From NCBI GenBank assembly GCA_031278255.1, contig JAITKU010000247.1:1-32357 (forward strand): a stretch of 32,357 nucleotides of DNA, given 5' to 3'. This stretch comes from Eubacteriales Family XIII. Incertae Sedis bacterium. GTDB lineage: Bacteria > Bacillota > Clostridia > Peptostreptococcales > Anaerovoracaceae. The position numbers and the translations under genes are program-made. Positions 7,277-14,890 of the stretch are shown here, piece after piece. A model generated the notes under the pieces. That model made no database searches, had not been told where the DNA came from, and saw only the letters and a list, made by a program, of their open reading frames with translations. Numbering within the stretch: position 1 is the stretch's first letter; the number at the start of each line of letters is the position of its first letter.

Positions 7277-9022
7277 CTACAGCGCCTTACTCGCGATCTC
7301 CCGCTGCAACTTATCGATCAAATCGGCCGCGCGGAAAGTCCCGATCTCGCCCTCCTTGCTCGATCGCACGGGCAGCAGACCCGTCTCCAGTTCCCGCTCG
7401 CCCACGACAACGATGTAGGAATCGCGCGCGTTGCGCGCCTCCCGGATCTTGTAACCGATCTTCTCGTTGCGCAGATCCGCGGCGGCGCGCAACCCGGCCT
7501 CGGTAAAGCGCGCGGTGAGTTCCCGCGCGAAATCGTTGAAGCGCTCCGTCACCGTTAAAAATTTCACATGTACGGGCGCGAGCCACAGGGGGAATTTGCC
7601 CGCGAAATGCTCCGTCAATATCGCGATGAAGCGCTCTATGCTGCCAAAGACGACGCGATGGATCATGATCGGCCTGTGCTTCTCGCCGTCGCTGCCCACA
7701 TAATTCAGATCGAAGCGCTGCGGCATCTGGTAATCGAGCTGCACGGTGCCGCATTGCCAAGTTCTGCCTATGCTGTCCTCGAGATGAAAATCCAGTTTGG
7801 GACCGTAAAAAGCGCCGTCGCCCTCGTTGACGATATAGGCCATGCCCTTGTTTTCCATCGCCCGCCGCAGCGCGGAGATCGCCGCCGTCCATTCCGCTTC
7901 CGTTCCCATGGCTTTCTCGGGCCGCGTGGACAGTTCCACATGATACTTGAAGCCGAATATCGCGTACACGCTGTCTATGAAATCGATGACGCCCATGACC
8001 TCGTCCTCGATCTGATCGGGCAGCATGAAGATGTGCGCGTCGTCCTGCGTGAAAGTCCTGACCCGCATAAGGCCGTGCAGGACGCCCGACAGTTCGTGCC
8101 TGTGGACCTGCCCCATCTCGGCGAGCCTGATCGGCAGGTCGCGGTAGCTGTACAGCCTGCGCTTGTAGGTCAGCATGGCGCCCGGGCAATTCATGGGCTT
8201 GATCGCGTAATCGCCCTCGTCTATCCGCGTGAAATACATGTTGTCCTTGTAATGTTCCCAGTGCCCGGAATCGTGCCAAAGCGTCTCGTTCAGGATCAGC
8301 GGCGTCTTGATCTCCAGATAACCGCGCCGCACGTGTTCCTGCCGCCAAAAGCCCTCCAGACTGTTTCTGAGGATCATGCCGTTCGGCAGGAAGAACGGGA
8401 AGCCCGGACCCTCGTCGTAGATGGCGAACAGGTCCATCTCCCGGCCGATCTTCCTGTGATCGCGCTTCTTCGCCTCTTCGAGCCGCGCCAAATGCGCGTC
8501 GAGTTCTTCCTTGCTCGGAAAAGCCGTGCCGTATATGCGCTGCAGCATCTTGTTCTTCTCGCTGCCGCGCCAGTACGCGCCGGCCACGCTCATAAGCTTC
8601 ACGGCCTTTATCGCGCCCGTCGATTCCATATGCGGACCCGCGCAGAGGTCCGTGAAATCGCCCTGCTTATAAAAGGAGATGGCCGCGTCCGCGGGCAGGT
8701 CATCGATCAACTCGACCTTGTAAGGCTCACCCCGCTCCTCCATGAGCCTGCGGGCCTCGGCGCGCGGCAACTCGAAGCGCTCCAGCGGCAGATCGGCGGA
8801 AACGATCCGCTTCATCTCCTTTTGCAGCTTCGAGAGGTCCTCGTCCGTGAACTTGTGTTCGAGATCGAAGTCGTAATAAAAGCCGCTGTCTATGGCGGGC
8901 CCGATGGCCAGCTTCGCCTCCGGAAACAGGCGCTTCACGGCCTGCGCCAGTATATGCGAAGCGGTATGGCGATACGTATCCCGCATCCGCGCGTCCTCAA
9001 AGTCGATTTTTTCCTTTGCCAT
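7277..9022 (-). CDS. thrS: Threonine--tRNA ligase lacking the TGS domain
   Basis: Charges tRNA-Thr with threonine and edits mischarged serine. The chosen ATG gives 581 residues. The protein opens almost directly with the editing domain (HTASH at 19-23 and DLCAGPH further on), followed by the class II catalytic core with the zinc-binding MNCPGA, motif 2 (QVHRHELSG), motif 3 (HRVVFGSIERF) and a C-terminal anticodon-binding domain. The N-terminal TGS domain of about 60 residues seen in typical 640-residue enzymes is absent. The start is set by AGGAAAGG just upstream; an earlier in-frame start would overlap the promoter. The untranslated leader is only about 18 nt, so there is no T-box. Confidence 0.95.
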   Translation of the reverse strand: MAKEKIDFEDARMRDTYRHTASHILAQAVKRLFPEAKLAIGPAIDSGFYYDFDLEHKFTDEDLSKLQKEMKRIVSADLPLERFELPRAEARRLMEERGEPYKVELIDDLPADAAISFYKQGDFTDLCAGPHMESTGAIKAVKLMSVAGAYWRGSEKNKMLQRIYGTAFPSKEELDAHLARLEEAKKRDHRKIGREMDLFAIYDEGPGFPFFLPNGMILRNSLEGFWRQEHVRRGYLEIKTPLILNETLWHDSGHWEHYKDNMYFTRIDEGDYAIKPMNCPGAMLTYKRRLYSYRDLPIRLAEMGQVHRHELSGVLHGLMRVRTFTQDDAHIFMLPDQIEDEVMGVIDFIDSVYAIFGFKYHVELSTRPEKAMGTEAEWTAAISALRRAMENKGMAYIVNEGDGAFYGPKLDFHLEDSIGRTWQCGTVQLDYQMPQRFDLNYVGSDGEKHRPIMIHRVVFGSIERFIAILTEHFAGKFPLWLAPVHVKFLTVTERFNDFARELTARFTEAGLRAAADLRNEKIGYKIREARNARDSYIVVVGERELETGLLPVRSSKEGEIGTFRAADLIDKLQREIASKAL

Positions 9023-9046
9023 TTTTCTTTTTCCTTTCCTGCGGTT

Positions 9047-9075
9047 ATTATACATTGCCCGCGGGAAGATGGCAA
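9047..9075 (-). promoter_or_regulatory. Sigma-A promoter of thrS
   Basis: Minus-35 TTGCCA (9070-9075), 17-bp spacer, perfect minus-10 TATAAT (9047-9052). The site begins 27 bp after the last Tad-operon stop codon. An inverted repeat (CGGGAA/TTCCCG, 9062-9087) brackets the minus-35 box and may limit read-through from upstream. Confidence 0.75.
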
Positions 9076-9101
9076 GAAATTTCCCGTCAATCGCCCACCG
9101 G

Positions 9102-9554
9102 TCAATGCGGCAGTTCGTACATGGCTTCCCGTTCGAGCGCGGTCACGGTCAGAAAGGGCAGACGGAAGATATCCTTCGTCGCAACGCGCAGTTTTACGAT
9201 GACGGAGGGGTGGCGGATCACGCCGAAAGCGCCGGCGCTCCCGCCGTAGACGCCCCGATCGTCGTAAAACGACACGGCGGCGGCGATGGGTTCCGTCGCC
9301 GCAACGTCCGGGGCCGGGACGCCGGAGGACGCCAGCATATAGGCGACGCAGGCGCGGCCCTCGCTCTCGTTGAAGATCATGCGACCCTCGGCATAGGCTT
9401 CCTCGTCGAAGTAGAGGGCGGCGCCGGCGGCGCATTCCTCCGCAAGCGCTTTCAAAGCCGTCTGCGCGCGCATGTACCGCCCCATATCGTTCTGACAGAA
9501 CACGAAAGCCGTGCAGATCAACAGCATACCGATGAATACGATCAGGGCTTTCAT
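9102..9554 (-). CDS. Membrane-anchored pseudopilin-like protein, last gene of the Tad-like operon
   Basis: A 150-residue protein with one N-terminal membrane helix (about 3-20, MKALIVFIGMLLICTAFVF) followed by a helical segment (RAQTALKALAEECAAGAALY) and a soluble domain. This is the general layout of TadE/TadF-type pseudopilins, but no Gly-x4-Glu prepilin cleavage motif is visible. Its ATG overlaps the preceding stop by four bases. I do not recognise a specific family; placement after tadA, tadB and tadC-like genes suggests a minor structural component of the assembled fibre or secretion channel. Confidence 0.6.
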   Translation of the reverse strand: MKALIVFIGMLLICTAFVFCQNDMGRYMRAQTALKALAEECAAGAALYFDEEAYAEGRMIFNESEGRACVAYMLASSGVPAPDVAATEPIAAAVSFYDDRGVYGGSAGAFGVIRHPSVIVKLRVATKDIFRLPFLTVTALEREAMYELPH

Positions 9555-9970
9555 GGCTCGTCCCGCAGCTTCTCGCTGGCCGTGCTTCCCTCTATGACGT
9601 AGACGCCCGCGTTTTCTTCGTCGGATATGCCCATCAACCGGTTCCCCGCCATGATCCGCTCGATCGGGACCTCGACCCTGTAGGGGATCATCTCCCGCTC
9701 GTCGAACGCGTTCCGCCTGTACCGCACGCGGTTGTCCGTCTCGATGACGATCTCGCTTTCGGCGAGCTTAAAGCGCTTGGCGATGTCGCGCGCGAGCGCC
9801 GCCTTGATCGCGGGCGTGAACCGGCCCTCCTGCTTGGCCTGTTCCTTTGCGCCGTAGACGAGTTCCTGCAGGGCCGCGATCCTGCCCTGATTCATCTGTT
9901 CGAGCGCAAACTGCATGATGAACACCATGATGAGCGGCAACATCGCCGCCAACACGATAAATTGTTTCAC
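9551..9970 (-). CDS. Membrane-anchored protein of the Tad-like operon
   Basis: A 139-residue protein starting (V)KQFIVLAAMLPLIMVFIMQF, a single membrane helix, followed by an amphipathic helical part and a basic/acidic soluble C-terminal half. The start is a GTG with GGGAGGA seven bases upstream; another in-frame GTG seven codons earlier lacks a ribosome site. The N-terminal residues match those of the two 48-residue peptides upstream, which suggests common descent or a shared insertion signal. It ends in an ATGA overlap with the next gene. No named family is recognised; the role is inferred from the operon. Confidence 0.6.
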   Translation of the reverse strand: MKQFIVLAAMLPLIMVFIMQFALEQMNQGRIAALQELVYGAKEQAKQEGRFTPAIKAALARDIAKRFKLAESEIVIETDNRVRYRRNAFDEREMIPYRVEVPIERIMAGNRLMGISDEENAGVYVIEGSTASEKLRDEP

Positions 9971-10002
9971 AGTCTTGTCCTCCCTCGGCACATGGGCATA
10001 AA

Positions 10003-10034
10003 GCGCGCCGCGGCCGCGCGGGGTTTTCGCCCCG
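10003..10034 (-). other. GC-rich hairpins between peptide and pseudopilin genes
   Basis: Within the 64-bp gap after the second 48-residue peptide gene, a near-palindromic run of G and C (10003-10020) is followed by CGGGG/CCCCG arms (10019-10023 and 10030-10034) around a TTTTCG loop. There is no downstream T-run on the minus strand, so it is not a classical terminator. It could stabilise the upstream message or lower expression of the two downstream genes. Confidence 0.4.
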
Positions 10035-10181
10035 TCACGGTTCCCGCGTGCGCAGTTCGATCTCGTCCGCCCATATCCCTTTCACCGTCGATAGCATCGA
10101 ATGCTCGCCGGGGCCCGCGATCATGCTGTAGATCGCAAGCCCGAGCGCCAGCATCGCGATCAAAACGATAAACTGCTTCAT
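10035..10181 (-). CDS. 48-residue single-helix membrane peptide 2 (Tad-like operon)
   Basis: Encodes 48 residues: MKQFIVLIAMLALGLAIYSM as a membrane helix, then a short polar tail rich in acidic and basic residues (KGIWADEIELRTREP). The ATG overlaps the stop of the preceding 48-residue gene by four bases (ATGA), so the two are translated as a coupled pair. Length and N-terminal pattern (MKQ-x-I-x-L-x-A, LG-x-AI) match the preceding peptide, indicating tandem duplication. It could be a small pilin-like subunit, but the Gly-x4-Glu site and Tyr/Glu signature of Flp pilins are missing. Confidence 0.65.
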   Translation of the reverse strand: MKQFIVLIAMLALGLAIYSMIAGPGEHSMLSTVKGIWADEIELRTREP

Positions 10182-10324
10182 GACTCGTCAAATTTGAGGA
10201 CCGATTCCATTTGACGCTTCGTCTCATCCGTAATCACCTCCGTCGTGACTTCAAACGACAGGATCATCCACGAAATCGCGATGCCCAGTATCACCGTGGC
10301 CAATAAGATAATCGTCTGTTTCAT
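10178..10324 (-). CDS. 48-residue single-helix membrane peptide 1 (Tad-like operon)
   Basis: Encodes 48 residues with a membrane helix (MKQTIILLATVILGIAISWM) followed by a charged tail (about 24-48). The start is fixed by AAAGGAG seven bases before the ATG; longer upstream reading in this frame has no family support. It is exactly as long as the next gene and alignable with it at the N terminus. Position directly after the TadC-like gene is where Flp-type pilin or pseudopilin genes often lie, so a structural or anchoring role is plausible but unproven. Confidence 0.65.
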   Translation of the reverse strand: MKQTIILLATVILGIAISWMILSFEVTTEVITDETKRQMESVLKFDES

Positions 10325-10379
10325 CGTAAACTCCTTTCCGAGTTCTTTCAATCCGAACGGCGGCGCCCCGTGCCCGGCG

Positions 10380-11027
10380 CTAGAAAAACAAGTCGCGCAG
10401 CATGTCCCGCTGTTCCACAAAATACGCGATAAATATGAAATTCACAAATATGAGCAATATATTGACAATTACGGGAATGTAGATCAAATCGCTCAGCAGT
10501 TCGTCCCGTTTCTTGCGTGCCGTGACGCGCATCTCTTTCAGGCTTTTCTGGTAAGAGATCAGCGACGCGGTGAGTTCGCGCGGATCGATATCGTCCCATT
10601 GCAGGACAACGCGGATGAAATCCAGTCCGAGTCCGTCGCCGACCGCCTCCCCGAATTTCTTCGCGGCCTCCTCCCGTTTGTTGAGCCGCAGAAGCCCCAG
10701 GGTCTTGGCGTAGGCGGGCTGCAGTACGCCCCGGTTCTCCGCGAGCCTCTGCAACGCGAGGTCCGCGCTCATGCTCCCGCTCATCCCCACGGCCGTGACA
10801 TTCCGCAGGAAGCTGATGGCCTCGTAGATTTCCCTGTCCTTGCGCTCTTTCTGCAGCTGTTCCCGCAGGTCTTTGAGTCCCGCGCGCAGACGCGCTCCCG
10901 TGCGCCGCGCCCCGTCCCTGCCGCGATCGAGAACGGCCAGACGGCGCCTGACGGGCAGTGTCAGCCAGCGTGCGGCGCAGGCCGCGAGCAGACAGGCCCC
11001 GTATACGCAGTAAGTGATCCGCTCCAT
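10380..11027 (-). CDS. TadC-like inner-membrane platform protein
   Basis: A 215-residue protein with an N-terminal membrane segment (about 5-23), a long soluble helical middle (coiled-coil-like, Lys/Glu-rich, 45-70) and a strongly hydrophobic C-terminal segment (LIYIPVIVNILLIFVNFIFI). This resembles a half-size member of the type II secretion F / TadC group, which forms the membrane base of Tad machines; usual members are nearer 300 residues with three or four helices. A very good ribosome site (AAAGGAGGGG) precedes the ATG. The assignment leans on its place 12 bp after the TadB-like gene. Confidence 0.6.
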   Translation of the reverse strand: MERITYCVYGACLLAACAARWLTLPVRRRLAVLDRGRDGARRTGARLRAGLKDLREQLQKERKDREIYEAISFLRNVTAVGMSGSMSADLALQRLAENRGVLQPAYAKTLGLLRLNKREEAAKKFGEAVGDGLGLDFIRVVLQWDDIDPRELTASLISYQKSLKEMRVTARKKRDELLSDLIYIPVIVNILLIFVNFIFIAYFVEQRDMLRDLFF

Positions 11028-11039
11028 ATGCCCCTCCTT

Positions 11040-11987
11040 TCAGTAATCCAGCTTCCGGTGCGTGGCAAGTTCGATCAGGATCACGTTCACGACGAAGAAC
11101 ATGGCGATCAGGACCAGCAACGTGAAGCCCGCGGGCGTGCCGAGTTGGTTCCGAAGCAGCTCGGGGAAAGACAGGCCGAGAAAGCGTATCGAGAGTACGA
11201 TCGAACCGAGGTACAAAAAGGGCGCGAAAAAGGTGATAATGCGCGAGGATTCCGCGTTCATCCGTTTCGTTTCCTCCATGACGGCCCGCGCGTCGCGCAG
11301 TTGCACGAGGATGTCCTCTATACCGGGGGATACGTTCATGCCCTGCTCGGCGCCGAGCCTGATGTTGTAGGCCAGCATACGGCTCCAGTTCGTATCGACG
11401 GCGCGCGCGAAAGCCTCCGTTGCGCGCTGCAGTTTTTCGCTGTTTCCCGCATTCCGGATCGCGAGCAGCAGTTTGAAGAGATGTCTGCCGCAGACGCGGA
11501 ACTCCGCGCTGTTCGCGACCAGCTTTTCGAGCGTTTCACAGACGTTGTAATTCTCTATCCTGTAGCGATTCAGAAAGGCCGCCACAAGACGCTCCCCCTC
11601 TTGGCTTCCGCGCCGCCTTATCGTCTCGGCCCGTATCCTGAGCAGGAGATAGGGCGTCAAACCGGCCGCGAGCGCGCCCGGCACGACCGCGGGCAAGCGC
11701 ATACTCTGCAGACCCGCGAAGAGCATACACAGGAAGATAAGCCCGCTCACGATCCGAAAGGTATTCGTCGAGTACCGCCTCTTGCACACGGTATGCAGCA
11801 GCGAGGCGATGTGTTCCTCCAAGGCGTCCGCCCGCGCGACGCGGCTTCCGAGATAGAGCCTGTGCCGCGTTTTCAGGACCAGAAGCAAGGTCCTGCACTG
11901 CTCGATACGCGCCAGCAGCAGCCCGCCCGCGAAGAGCGCGTAGAAAACGCCCGTGATCAGTATGCCGATGTTTTCCGTGCCTATCAT
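11040..11987 (-). CDS. tadB: TadB-like inner-membrane platform protein
   Basis: A 315-residue protein with hydrophobic segments near the N terminus (ILITGVFYALFAGGLLLA), around the middle (VSGLIFLCMLFAGL and a second segment following it) and two at the C terminus (FFAPFLYLGSIVLSI, FTLLVLIAMFFVVNVILI), with a cytoplasmic helical domain between. This is the layout of TadB/GspF-type proteins that couple the ATPase to the growing fibre. The ATG overlaps the tadA-like stop by four bases and has GGGAGGG upstream. Direct motif support is weak, but order and topology make TadB the best label. Confidence 0.7.
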   Translation of the reverse strand: MIGTENIGILITGVFYALFAGGLLLARIEQCRTLLLVLKTRHRLYLGSRVARADALEEHIASLLHTVCKRRYSTNTFRIVSGLIFLCMLFAGLQSMRLPAVVPGALAAGLTPYLLLRIRAETIRRRGSQEGERLVAAFLNRYRIENYNVCETLEKLVANSAEFRVCGRHLFKLLLAIRNAGNSEKLQRATEAFARAVDTNWSRMLAYNIRLGAEQGMNVSPGIEDILVQLRDARAVMEETKRMNAESSRIITFFAPFLYLGSIVLSIRFLGLSFPELLRNQLGTPAGFTLLVLIAMFFVVNVILIELATHRKLDY

Positions 11988-13345
11988 GAAGCTTTCCCTC
12001 CCTCCGCCAATCTTCGCAGCGCCGCGTCGAAGCGGCGGAAAGCCTCCGCGTCCTCCTCCTCGCCCGCGATCCGCTTGTCCGCGCCGATATGGTAATGCCA
12101 ATTCCAGCGATCCTCCGCGTGGACATAGCTGCAGATCTCCGTCATCGCGACGCGGCGGCTTTCGGGATGCAGGCCCAGTTCATAGATACCGCGCAGCCGC
12201 TTCTTTCCCCTGTTTTTGAGCTGGATGAAATGAAATACGTAGTCGAAGCTGCCCGCAACCCTGCGCGCCGTCTCCTCGATCTCGCCGCCCATCGTGCGCA
12301 CGATCTCCACCGCAACGTCGTGCGCAAAACTCATGGGATCGCGCGTATGAAAGGTGAGTTTCATGCGGCGCGTGCCCTTCCGCGCCATGCGGACCGCCGT
12401 ATCCAGCGCGACGCCGTCCCGCGCCTCCGCCAGAATAAAGTAATCCGCATCGCTTCGCAGGAGATTTTTCGAGATGTTCTGCAGCTTCTCCCGATCCGCG
12501 ATCAGCTGGATGATCGGCGCCTTTGGCATGAGTTTGTGCAGCGGAATCTCCGGATCCGTCTCCACCATCACGCCCTCAAGCCGGCTGTCCTCGCAATTCT
12601 GCCAGGTGGAGAGGAAAGTGGTCTTTGCCGAACGGACGGGGCCGCAGAACGCCACGTTGTAACCCACGCGCGCCATGTGCTTGAAGAACTCCACCGCCTC
12701 GGCCGGTATGGAACCCCGCGCGGCCTGCTCCTCAAAACTGTAGTGCGGTATGATGTAGCGTCTGAATATGATCGCGTCCTGCCCGAACTTGGTCATGCCG
12801 CCGCGAAATATCGTCACCCGCGTCCCGTCCAGCATGTACAGCTCATGAAACTCCTTGTCGAGGCGCTCGTCCGGCGTCAGCAACAGGAAAGCGCGCAACA
12901 TCTGCTCCCTGCGCTCCGGGCCGATCCGCTGCGGCTTCAGGCACATCGCGCCGTCCTCCAAAAAGTAGACGCGATCCCCTATGATCTTCGCGGAACTGCT
13001 CTCCGAGAAAGCGTCCGTGAACCACTCCGACATGCCGGCCAATCCCCAATTCTCGTGATAAACGGCGTCCGTCAGGGAAGGATACCAACTCGGAAAGGCG
13101 GTCCTTTCGCCCTTGAACCTGCGCAACAGGCCCGATATCTTGTTCTTAAAATAGGAGACCTCCTTTTCATAACCGATGATGGCCCGCTTCTGGATCGCAA
13201 GTATCCTGTGCGCGTCGTTCTTCTCTTCCTCCCATTCCCGCCGGAACTCGGCTTCGATCTTCTCACAGATACCCGCAAAACTCAAGGCCTCCCGGTCGCG
13301 CGGCGATTGCTCGGCCAGATATCGCTCTATATAAAACTTTTCCAA
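11984..13345 (-). CDS. tadA: CpaF/TadA-type secretion ATPase with altered Walker A
   Basis: VirB11/CpaF-family ATPase that would power pilus or secretion assembly. The product has 453 residues. The N-terminal part (1-110) is charged and helical. The ATPase core has the P-loop GPVRSAKTT (235-243), a Walker B-like region FILAEARDG (303-311) and the family histidine box TFHTRDP (331-337). The glycine normally before the P-loop lysine is Ala240. The start is TTG, selected because AAGGAG lies seven bases upstream; it overlaps the ParA-like gene by 19 bp. Being the only ATPase of this type in the cluster, it must drive both assembly and any retraction. Confidence 0.85.
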   Translation of the reverse strand: MEKFYIERYLAEQSPRDREALSFAGICEKIEAEFRREWEEEKNDAHRILAIQKRAIIGYEKEVSYFKNKISGLLRRFKGERTAFPSWYPSLTDAVYHENWGLAGMSEWFTDAFSESSSAKIIGDRVYFLEDGAMCLKPQRIGPERREQMLRAFLLLTPDERLDKEFHELYMLDGTRVTIFRGGMTKFGQDAIIFRRYIIPHYSFEEQAARGSIPAEAVEFFKHMARVGYNVAFCGPVRSAKTTFLSTWQNCEDSRLEGVMVETDPEIPLHKLMPKAPIIQLIADREKLQNISKNLLRSDADYFILAEARDGVALDTAVRMARKGTRRMKLTFHTRDPMSFAHDVAVEIVRTMGGEIEETARRVAGSFDYVFHFIQLKNRGKKRLRGIYELGLHPESRRVAMTEICSYVHAEDRWNWHYHIGADKRIAGEEEDAEAFRRFDAALRRLAEGGKAS

Positions 13346-14103
13346 CGCTTTCTCCTTTTGCGCGAGGCGGATCCGCCCCCATCCCCGCCGACCAGCGCGT
13401 CCGTCAGCGCCGCGATATCGTCCGCAAAACCGTCCGCCGCGCTCGCCCACAGGGTTTTGCGTTCGATCTCCGCCTGCCGCCCGCCCCGGACGAAGCGTAC
13501 GCAATAAAACCGCCCCTCTTCCTCCGCGAGCCTGCGCGCCACGTAATCCACGGGATAGATGTCTTTCTCGATATAGTTGTTCAGGATATAGGCTTTCGGC
13601 ATGACGCCGAGTCTTTCGTACAAAACCCTGCGCTTCTCCCAGCGCGCCAGCGCCGTTTCCTGCTGTGTCAGCACGAGGAAGCGGTTTGCGTCGTACAAAA
13701 GCGCGCCGAACGCAAGGCCGTTGTCCAAGCGGTTGCCGCCGTCCACAACGACGAAATCAAAGACCCGCCCGGCCACGTCCATCAGGAAAGCGGTCGCTTC
13801 GGGCATGTAGTAGCGCTCCTCTTCCTCGTTGGCGATGCCGCCGAGTACAAACAGGTTCCTAAGTCGCAGACAGTGCGCGATCAACTCCTCCTCGCCGAGC
13901 AGCCGGCTTTCGATCCGGCTCTTCAGCGCGTCTACGCTCTCCGCGCCCTCACGCACGTACTCCGTACTCTCGCGGCCGTTCAAGGCCAGAAACAGCACCT
14001 TTTTCTCGGGCAACCTCTCGGCGACGGACTCCGCCGCGGACAGGGCCACCATCGTCGCGCCCACCTTATTGTCGATCCCATGAAATATGAAATGTTCGCT
14101 CAA
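13327..14103 (-). CDS. ParA/MinD-like protein without P-loop lysines (TadZ/CpaE position)
   Basis: A 258-residue protein of the ParA/MinD superfamily. In Tad systems the equivalent (TadZ/CpaE) marks the cell position where the machine is built. The N-terminal region IDNKVGATMVAL (10-21) aligns with the deviant Walker A KGGVGKT, but both signature lysines are replaced (Asp11, Ala16). The later VFDFVVVDGGN (114-124) and ILNNY (173-177) elements are retained. ATP binding may therefore be lost or altered. The tail is very basic (SRKRRKRWK, 247-255), a possible membrane or nucleic-acid contact. The start is a TTG with GGGAGGG eight bases upstream, three bases after the preceding stop. Confidence 0.75.
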   Translation of the reverse strand: MSEHFIFHGIDNKVGATMVALSAAESVAERLPEKKVLFLALNGRESTEYVREGAESVDALKSRIESRLLGEEELIAHCLRLRNLFVLGGIANEEEERYYMPEATAFLMDVAGRVFDFVVVDGGNRLDNGLAFGALLYDANRFLVLTQQETALARWEKRRVLYERLGVMPKAYILNNYIEKDIYPVDYVARRLAEEEGRFYCVRFVRGGRQAEIERKTLWASAADGFADDIAALTDALVGGDGGGSASRKRRKRWKSFI

Positions 14104-14106
14104 CTG

Positions 14107-14766
14107 TCATCCCTCCCTTTGAATCAATAGGAGCGAGGGCGCGCCCGCGCTCTCGGCAAAGGCCCGTATCGTCTCGTAGGCCGCCTTGGTCGCGATGATC
14201 TCCACATGGTCTATCATCGCGTTCGCGTCCGTGCGCGATTTCCTGTCGAGCGTCTCGGACAGCGTTTCGCCGCTCGGCAGCATATCGCGCACCTCGAGTT
14301 CCCCCGCGTCCTTTACAAAGGCGAGCCGGTAGCGCCCAAGGCCCGTCCCGTCGCCGAGCGCGGACGCGATCTCCACCGTATCGCCGCGCCGCAGCGCGCT
14401 GCTGCGCATGGCAATCCACGCGGCCGGTATCACGAAGAAGGATTCCCCCTCCTTCAGATAACTCTCCTCGAGCGCAAATACGTCCGAGGACAACTGCTGC
14501 CGCGCGGAAACGGGCCAAGCCGTTCTCTTTCCCACGATCTCCTTTTCACGCCCCGCGGAAAAGCCGTTCTCGATCACGCCGTCCTTGGGGACCAGCACGG
14601 TCGCGAGCATATCCGCGCGCACGACCGCGCCCGCACGGATGTCCGCGCCCGCGACCACCACCCGATCCATGAGCAGCTTACTCCGCCCCGTCGTTTCCCA
14701 GAACACGAGCCCGGCAACGGAGAGAATCGCCAGCAATACGCCCAAAGCCGGCCTCCATCGTTTCAA
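14107..14766 (-). CDS. SAF-domain protein, CpaB/RcpC-like, first gene of the Tad-like operon
   Basis: A 219-residue protein with one N-terminal membrane helix (about 7-23) and then a SAF-type beta-clip region (about 33-95: VVVAGADIRAGAVVRADMLA), as in CpaB/RcpC proteins of Flp pilus systems, followed by an extracytoplasmic domain. In Gram-negatives CpaB supports the outer-membrane secretin; here it probably contacts the cell wall or fibre base. The start is TTG, chosen from AAAGGAGG seven bases upstream; the nearby ATG in another frame ends after two codons. The longer in-frame reading would begin inside the promoter. Confidence 0.8.
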   Translation of the reverse strand: MKRWRPALGVLLAILSVAGLVFWETTGRSKLLMDRVVVAGADIRAGAVVRADMLATVLVPKDGVIENGFSAGREKEIVGKRTAWPVSARQQLSSDVFALEESYLKEGESFFVIPAAWIAMRSSALRRGDTVEIASALGDGTGLGRYRLAFVKDAGELEVRDMLPSGETLSETLDRKSRTDANAMIDHVEIIATKAAYETIRAFAESAGAPSLLLIQREG

Positions 14767-14811
14767 AACATCGCCTCCTTTCTCTGTGGGAATCCGCCTC
14801 GCCCGCCGCGT

Positions 14812-14853
14812 AAAAATCGCCGCGGCGCTTTCATCCGGCCGGCGCGGCGATTT
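14812..14853 (-). terminator. Terminator-like hairpin inside the Tad-operon leader
   Basis: Two 11-base arms, AAATCGCCGCG (14814-14824) and CGCGGCGATTT (14843-14853), are perfect inverted copies. On the minus strand the 3' arm runs into TTTTT (complement of 14812-14816). The structure lies about 40 nt downstream of the predicted transcription start and about 45 nt before the first start codon. No plus-strand gene needs a terminator here, so it looks like an attenuator of the tad transcript. Confidence 0.5.
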
Positions 14854-14890
14854 CCGCGCATCCGACGCAAGGGCCTCCCATTTATTTTTT

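Noticed and set aside
9991-10324. 48-residue peptides as classical Flp pilins
   Set aside because: They lack a leader ending in Gly followed by Glu at position +5 and the usual Flp core, so only a general membrane-peptide label is justified.
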